NCBI GenBank assembly: GCA_023137595.1
Contig: JAGLOZ010000013.1
Location: forward strand, 1-35,757
Direction: 5' to 3'
Source: Minisyncoccota bacterium
Lineage (GTDB): Bacteria > Patescibacteriota > Minisyncoccia > JAHIHE01 > JAGLIN01
Length of the DNA: 35,757 bases
Shown one piece after another: positions 30,152 to 35,757 of the stretch. The first letter of the stretch is position 1, and each line of letters starts with the position of its first letter. Under the pieces are notes generated by a model. That model worked only from the letters and a program-made list of their open reading frames with translations. It was not told the origin of the DNA and searched no databases. Both the position numbers and the translations under genes were made by a program.

Positions 30152-31174
30152 ATGGATCAATTTGATGAAATAGATTCGAAAAACAAAAAAATAATCAAGA
30201 TAATAATAGCCCTGGTCTCTTTTCTTGTTATTAGCATTATATCGCCTCTTTCTTTTTTTATTTACGCTAATGTTACGCTAAATAATATTATGACGGATGT
30301 TGATTATGAATTTATAGAAAAAGGTGAGATTTCAAAAAATAAAGGTGTCGAATATGCCGAAAAACTGGAAAATATTCCCCTCAAGTTTATTTTTGAAGAC
30401 CAATATCATTATAATTATTATTTATCTGAAGCTTATGGCGCTGCCGGTGAGTATGATAAAATGATTCTTAGCGCTCAAAAGATGATAGAAAGCGGAGACG
30501 AGCATCCCGTTTCGCATTATTATTTGGGAATGGCTCATTATAACAGTGGCAATTATGATAATGCGGAAAAAGAATTTGATAGAACAATTTCTATGATGGA
30601 TGATTTGATTACAGAAGACGAATATATTCTTTATGAACTTGATTCGATCTATTTAGAAGAAGAAATGGAAATTCACAGGGCTTTGGCATATATAAATGTT
30701 AAAAAAGAAAATTTAAATGAGGTTAAGATACAGCTCGCATTTGCTGTTAGCGACAAGATATATTCTTTATCTGAAGAATATATAAACAGTTTTAACGAAA
30801 ATCTGTATTATAATTATTACGGGAGTTATGATTTTATGCCAAAAGTAAATGAAGTTCCCTTAGATGAAAAAAAGGAAGCAATTGTAATTGAATTTGCGGA
30901 TAAAATCGCCAGAGGACATAGTGTTCATCTTGATAATGCTGAAATTAAAAAAATAAAAAATTCTGATTATTTATCTGATAGCGATAACGATGGATTAAGC
31001 GATAATTTGGAAAAAGTGCTTGGTACCAGCGAATATAAAAAAGACACGGACAAAGACGGGTTTGACGATAAAAAAGAGCTTATTGGCGGATATGATCCGC
31101 TTGTAAAATCTCCGCTTGGGGTAATGGATGGTCTTGATTATTATAATTTATATTTGAAAATTATAGATCTATAA
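30152..31174 (+). CDS. membrane-anchored protein with TPR-like region and C-terminal thrombospondin type 3 Ca-binding repeats
   Basis: 340 aa; HYYLGMAHYNSGNYDNAEKEFDR; DSDNDGLSDNLEKVLGTSEYKKDTDKDGFDD. Confidence 0.78.
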   Translation: MDQFDEIDSKNKKIIKIIIALVSFLVISIISPLSFFIYANVTLNNIMTDVDYEFIEKGEISKNKGVEYAEKLENIPLKFIFEDQYHYNYYLSEAYGAAGEYDKMILSAQKMIESGDEHPVSHYYLGMAHYNSGNYDNAEKEFDRTISMMDDLITEDEYILYELDSIYLEEEMEIHRALAYINVKKENLNEVKIQLAFAVSDKIYSLSEEYINSFNENLYYNYYGSYDFMPKVNEVPLDEKKEAIVIEFADKIARGHSVHLDNAEIKKIKNSDYLSDSDNDGLSDNLEKVLGTSEYKKDTDKDGFDDKKELIGGYDPLVKSPLGVMDGLDYYNLYLKIIDL

Positions 31175-31409
31175 TTTTGCGCCAAGCTTAATTGAAAGCA
31201 TGATAATTTCAATATAAACTATATAGTGGAGTGACAAACGCAATGAAATGGAGCTTGTTATCGTCAAGGAAATTATTTAATGAGATTGCTACGCATAACA
31301 TACTCCGCGGAGTTTATTCTGATGCATGTCAGGGCTTTGTATGTCATTCCAGTAACATAAATACGCTTTGCGTATGTTTTCGTAATATCTAACCAATAAT
31401 CTAAAAACT

Positions 31410-33506
31410 ATGACCACAAAATTTGCCAGTTTGATAACGCTTGGAGCTATTGCTTCTATGGTTTTTACGATTTTTGCAACCGTTGCTTTTCTGTTGGATT
31501 TTGTAAATGCGCAGTTCTTGATTGCTTTTACAATAGCCATAAATATAATTATGTGGCTCATATCTCCAATCATCAGTGATTGGATGTTTAAGATCTTTTA
31601 TAAGATAAAATTTTACAAGCAAGAAGAATTTAAAAGTCTATATCCGGAACTTGCTGATTTTATACATAAAACCTGCTTGAATAATAATGCCAAATTTCCA
31701 AAGATTGGAATCATAAATGACGACAACCCAACTGCTTTTACTTATGGCTCCTTGCCTTCAAATGCAAGAATAGTTTTTTCAAAAGGAATTTTTACTTATC
31801 TTAATCCGAATGAAGTTGAGGCGATAGCAGCGCATGAAATCGGACATATTGTTCATTATGATTTTATAGTAATGACAATTGCCTCTACCATGGTGCAAAT
31901 TTTATATGAACTGTATTTTATATTCTATAAAAGAAACAAAAGCGGGCAGAGAAGAGATAATAATATATTTGCTGTGATTGGAATTATTTCTTATGTTTTT
32001 TATGTTATTGCCGGTTATATTCTGTTGTTCTTGAGCCGTACCAGGGAATATTATGCTGATGAATTTTCAGCGAATACGACAAGAAGACCAAATGATCTTT
32101 CTTCAGCGCTTATCAAGATCGCTTATGGTATGGTGGCAAAAAAATCTGATAGCAAAACTAACAGGCTAATGGAAAGCACGAGGTCTCTTGGCGCTATGGA
32201 TCCGCATTTGTCAAAGGGAGTCGGTGTTGTGTCGGAAATTTCAGGAAACAATAGTCATCAAATAGGACAGGTTATGGCGTTTGATTTTGTCAGTCCATGG
32301 GCAGTAATTTTGGAACTTAGCTCCACGCATCCTCTTACTGGAAAGAGGATAAGAAAAATGGATGTTATGGCGCAGAAAATGGGGCAAGAAAAGCTTTATG
32401 ACATAAAGAAAGTCATAAATAATATGGTTATTGACAGAAGCAGACTTTATTCAGGGTTCTATAAAGGAGTTTTAATTTATTATTTACCGCATATCGCGGT
32501 ATTCTTGGGATTGCTACTAAATTATTTCCTTGGAAATCCTGTTTATATTTTTGTGTTTTTGGGATTGGGCATGATCGGAAAAGCTTTGTACAGGTTTCCT
32601 AATTCTTCTGCCGAGAATGTTTCACTTTTGGATCTAATGATGGATATTTATGCTTCGCCGGTTCGGGGGAAAAAGATCGCGGTTCAAGGAAAAATAATCG
32701 GCAAAGGAGAAGCTGGAGCCTATTTCTCTGAAGATCTGATGTTTGAAGATAATACCGGAATTATCTATCTTGATTACAGCTCAAAAATCGGTTTTGTGGG
32801 CAACTTATTTTTTGCTTTAAGCAAAATTAAAAGAATTTTAGGAAAAAGTGTTTCTGCTGAAGGATGGTTTTTTAGAGGAAATTCACAAATGATCTCATTA
32901 AAAAATCTTAGAACTGATTCTTTGGAAGTTAAAAGTTATCCGAAATTGTGGTCGCTATTAAGCGGGATCGCTTTGGCTGTGGGCGGTTTTTTTCTTTTTG
33001 GAGTAAGCGAAGAGGTAAGTGGTATTTTTATATTCCTTATTGGTCTTGTTGTGTTGATATTTCTTGCTGCTTATTCACTTCGCAAATGGTTGGGTTTAAA
33101 AGCGTTGAAAGGAAAAAGTTTCACGAAAATTGCAGAAGGTCTTGAAATTGATCAAAACGTAAAAGAGGAAATTGAAAATAGTGAAAATGTAATATTGTAT
33201 TTCCTAAGCGATAAGCTTCTCTTTAAAAGCGGTTTTGGAGAAAAAATTTCAGAAAAGAAATCGGATAAAAATAAACAAAAAATTAATTCTTTGTTTGAAG
33301 AGCTGAAATCAAAATATAATTTAACGGTTATCGTTTTAGATCCTGCAAATAATGTTGGATTGAGTCAAGAGCTAAAATTGCCGATTGATTCAAAAATAAA
33401 TCCAAATATTGTTTTCCTCAAGAACGGAACGATCAAGCGTATTGCGACTGGCTATCAGAAAAGCCGTAGTTTTTTGAAAAAAATAAATCCGGGAAAGTAT
33501 AAATAA
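31410..33506 (+). CDS. multidomain M48 family metalloprotease (M48 + OB-like + TM + thioredoxin-like C-terminus)
   Basis: 698 aa; AAHEIGHIVHYD, LSRTREYYADEFSA, STHPLTGKRI; YASPVRGKKIAVQGKIIGKGEAG; C-terminal LTVIVLDPANNV...NPNIVFLKNGTIKRIATG. Confidence 0.85.
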   Translation: MTTKFASLITLGAIASMVFTIFATVAFLLDFVNAQFLIAFTIAINIIMWLISPIISDWMFKIFYKIKFYKQEEFKSLYPELADFIHKTCLNNNAKFPKIGIINDDNPTAFTYGSLPSNARIVFSKGIFTYLNPNEVEAIAAHEIGHIVHYDFIVMTIASTMVQILYELYFIFYKRNKSGQRRDNNIFAVIGIISYVFYVIAGYILLFLSRTREYYADEFSANTTRRPNDLSSALIKIAYGMVAKKSDSKTNRLMESTRSLGAMDPHLSKGVGVVSEISGNNSHQIGQVMAFDFVSPWAVILELSSTHPLTGKRIRKMDVMAQKMGQEKLYDIKKVINNMVIDRSRLYSGFYKGVLIYYLPHIAVFLGLLLNYFLGNPVYIFVFLGLGMIGKALYRFPNSSAENVSLLDLMMDIYASPVRGKKIAVQGKIIGKGEAGAYFSEDLMFEDNTGIIYLDYSSKIGFVGNLFFALSKIKRILGKSVSAEGWFFRGNSQMISLKNLRTDSLEVKSYPKLWSLLSGIALAVGGFFLFGVSEEVSGIFIFLIGLVVLIFLAAYSLRKWLGLKALKGKSFTKIAEGLEIDQNVKEEIENSENVILYFLSDKLLFKSGFGEKISEKKSDKNKQKINSLFEELKSKYNLTVIVLDPANNVGLSQELKLPIDSKINPNIVFLKNGTIKRIATGYQKSRSFLKKINPGKYK

Positions 33507-33661
33507 GCATCATTAAAATTTAGGAATTTCAATCCAGTGTTTTAGAAGCTAAGTTTCTAAAATGCGCGAAGCCTAATTTGTTGTATGGAAATTTGAATAA
33601 TTCAAACGCAATAGCATATGCATTGATACATCTATCTATTATTTAATTAAATTAAGAAAGT

Positions 33662-34150
33662 ATGAAAAACAACAAAGCAATTATTTTAGTGTTATTATTA
33701 ATTACCGTTCTTTCTTTTTCAGGATGCTCAATAAGGAAAGCTGAAGAAGAAACGGAAAATAAAGCGCCAGAGATAAAAGAGAACAAAGAAATTAAAATTA
33801 TTGATACAGACGGAGATGGGCTAAAGGACGAGGAAGAGAAAGTTTTAGGAACTGACATTGATAAATTTGATACAGACGATGATGGACTGAATGATTTTGA
33901 AGAAGTGAAAAAATGGAAAACAGATCCGCTGAAAGCTGATACGGATGGAGATGGTTATCTTGATGGACAGGAAGTTGAAGGCGGATATGATCCATTGGGC
34001 TCAGAACAGCTGGATTCTGACAATGATGGGCTTGGTGATGCTGATGAGAAAAAAATTGGAACGGATCCTGAGAAATTTGACACGGACGGCGATGGCTTGA
34101 GCGATAAAGAAGAAATTGACGCAGGACGCGATCCGTTGATAGCAGAGTAA
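33662..34150 (+). CDS. lipoprotein with thrombospondin type 3 repeats
   Basis: 162 aa; lipobox LSFSGC; DTDGDGLKDEEEKVLGTD, DTDDDGLNDFEE, DTDGDGYLDGQE and similar. Confidence 0.88.
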   Translation: MKNNKAIILVLLLITVLSFSGCSIRKAEEETENKAPEIKENKEIKIIDTDGDGLKDEEEKVLGTDIDKFDTDDDGLNDFEEVKKWKTDPLKADTDGDGYLDGQEVEGGYDPLGSEQLDSDNDGLGDADEKKIGTDPEKFDTDGDGLSDKEEIDAGRDPLIAE

Positions 34151-34259
34151 GGAATAATTCTTTTATATTTCTTGTATAGGATTCACGTTCTGAAGAGCGA
34201 ATTACAATAAGTTTTAATTTTTAAATCTTTAATCTGATGCTGTGAAATGGCGAAATAGC

Positions 34260-34287
34260 TTGACATATCTAAAAAAGATGTTATACT
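34260..34287 (+). promoter_or_regulatory. sigma70-type promoter
   Basis: TTGACA (34260-34265), 16 bp, TATACT (34282-34287). Confidence 0.65.
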
Positions 34288-34507
34288 GTTGTTACTTTAA
34301 ATAAACATATGAACAATGTTTCTCTAAAATCAAATAATCTCTACACAAGCCGAATTATGGGCTGTGTTATTATGTATGTTCGTGACTTGCCTGTTAAATA
34401 GGTGGATTGTTTTTTGTCGCGCTGTTTTGCGGAATAATTTGCGCAAGATAGCAAATAAAGCGAGAAACAAAACATTGTTTAGCAGGTTTTTGATTGGAAA
34501 AAAAGTT

Positions 34508-34625
34508 GTCATTGTGAGGAGTCTGAGCGAGCGCAGTGAGCGAAAAGGCGACAAAGCAATCCCGTAACTACGCGCAAAGAATTAAACTTGGGATTGCCAC
34601 AGTCGTTCCACTCTTTCGCGATGAC
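34508..34625. repeat. gtcattgcgagg-family MITE-like copy
   Basis: gtcattgtgaggagtctgagcgag...ctctttcgcgatgac. Confidence 0.75.
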
Positions 34626-34682
34626 AGTGAAATTTTGAGTTTCGTAATTCAAGATAATTGTAAAAATAATAAATTCAAATAT

Positions 34683-35757
34683 ATGTTAAAAAATAATATA
34701 ATAATTAAAAGCAAGCCAGTTGAGGGTTCTCTTGTGATTTTGAGTAATGTTTCAAAAAAATTTGGAACAGAGGAGATCTTTTCAGGCATAGATATGGTTG
34801 TGAATGGTAATGATCGGATCGCGATTGTTGGTCCAAATGGAATGGGAAAAAGTACTCTTGTAAAAATCATTCTGGGACAAGAGGAAATTGAAAGTGGCGA
34901 TGTGCAGAAAAATAAAGATCTTAGCATTGGATATTTGCCTCAAGAAACACATTGGAATTCTCTTAACAATACAATTTTAGAAGAAATGATTTCCGCAGAT
35001 GAAATTATTTATAAGTTAATTGCCGGCAAGAGAAAACTAGAAATTTTGATGTCTGATGATAAGAGAGTTGATATGGATGAAAAAATCAAAGAATATGGAG
35101 AAATAGTTTCTGATTATGAGGATAGAAGGGGATATGAATATGAAGAATTAGCAGAAGATGTTTTGGAGAAATTTAATTTTCCCGAGAGTGAGTGGGAAAG
35201 AAAAGTGAAATCACTTTCAGGCGGTGAAAAAACGAGATTAGCGCTTGCAAAAATTGTTCTTCAAAAACCAAACATATTTATCCTTGATGAACCGACTAAT
35301 CATCTTGATCTGGATACGATTAATTGGCTGGAAAACTTTCTTGTTAATTGGGACGGAGCAATTGTTGCTATTTCTCACGACAAGAGATTTCTTGATTTGG
35401 TCTGCGATAAAACTTTTGAGCTTCAGCGTGGCGGACTTGAGAAATATTTCTGCAATTATTCCGGTTATCTGGAAGAAAGGAGTGAACGCGAAAAAAGAAA
35501 GGGAGAAGAATATAAAAGACAGCAGAAATATCTGGAAGAGCAAAATGAATGGATTGAGCGATTTCGGTATAAACCGACTAAGGCTAGAGCTGTACAAAGT
35601 AGGATAAAATTACTTGATAGGATGGATAAAGTTCCAGAGCCAATTGAGAATAAGAAAAAAGTCAAAATTAAATTCAATATTGCAAAGAGACTTCCGCAGA
35701 AAGTTTTGGAAATTAAGGATCTTTTTGTTGGCGGAGAGGATTTTCCATTGGCAGTCT
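34683..35757 (+). CDS. ABC-F family ATPase, truncated by window end
   Basis: Manual translation MLKNNIIIKSKPVEGSLVILSNVSKKFG...IVGPNGMGKSTLVKIILG...LSGGEKTRLALAKIVLQKPNIFILDEPTNHLDLDTINWLENFL; no stop before the window end. Confidence 0.92.
   Translation, partial: MLKNNIIIKSKPVEGSLVILSNVSKKFGTEEIFSGIDMVVNGNDRIAIVGPNGMGKSTLVKIILGQEEIESGDVQKNKDLSIGYLPQETHWNSLNNTILEEMISADEIIYKLIAGKRKLEILMSDDKRVDMDEKIKEYGEIVSDYEDRRGYEYEELAEDVLEKFNFPESEWERKVKSLSGGEKTRLALAKIVLQKPNIFILDEPTNHLDLDTINWLENFLVNWDGAIVAISHDKRFLDLVCDKTFELQRGGLEKYFCNYSGYLEERSEREKRKGEEYKRQQKYLEEQNEWIERFRYKPTKARAVQSRIKLLDRMDKVPEPIENKKKVKIKFNIAKRLPQKVLEIKDLFVGGEDFPLAV

Noticed and set aside
34330-35677. Short ORFs 34649-34927, 35238-35597, 35245-35607 and 35465-35677
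   Set aside because: They overlap, antisense or out of frame, the truncated ABC-F gene starting at 34683 that the ORF track missed because it runs off the window.

Overview
The window looks like an AT-rich bacterial chromosome segment. Gene content and repeat style suggest a Patescibacteria/CPR-type genome, but that lineage call is inference. Recognisable genes: trpS, an IS200-like/REP-associated (RAYT) transposase, two small zinc-ribbon proteins behind a T-box leader, RNase J, tRNA-Leu(CAG), a pgi-like SIS-domain isomerase, a family-5 ABC solute-binding protein, secG, a YvlD/phage-holin-4-like membrane protein, uvrA, a nucleotidyltransferase-domain protein, CIRCE-groES-groEL, lemA, two large secreted beta-propeller proteins with VirB2/TrbC-pilin-like C-termini, htpX, a multidomain M48 protease, two thrombospondin-type-3-repeat proteins and a truncated ABC-F ATPase. 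The most striking signals are: (i) small palindromic repeats placed in frame inside coding genes (uvrA, the nucleotidyltransferase, and the RAYT gene itself, which carries a perfect 48-bp palindrome); (ii) a T-box leader whose nearest gene is a 60-aa zinc ribbon; (iii) a pair of beta-propeller/two-TM pilin-like fusion proteins between lemA and htpX; (iv) nested MITE-like elements and duplicated 3' gene ends (trpS, htpX). All calls were made by reading the sequence; no search or folding tool was run.
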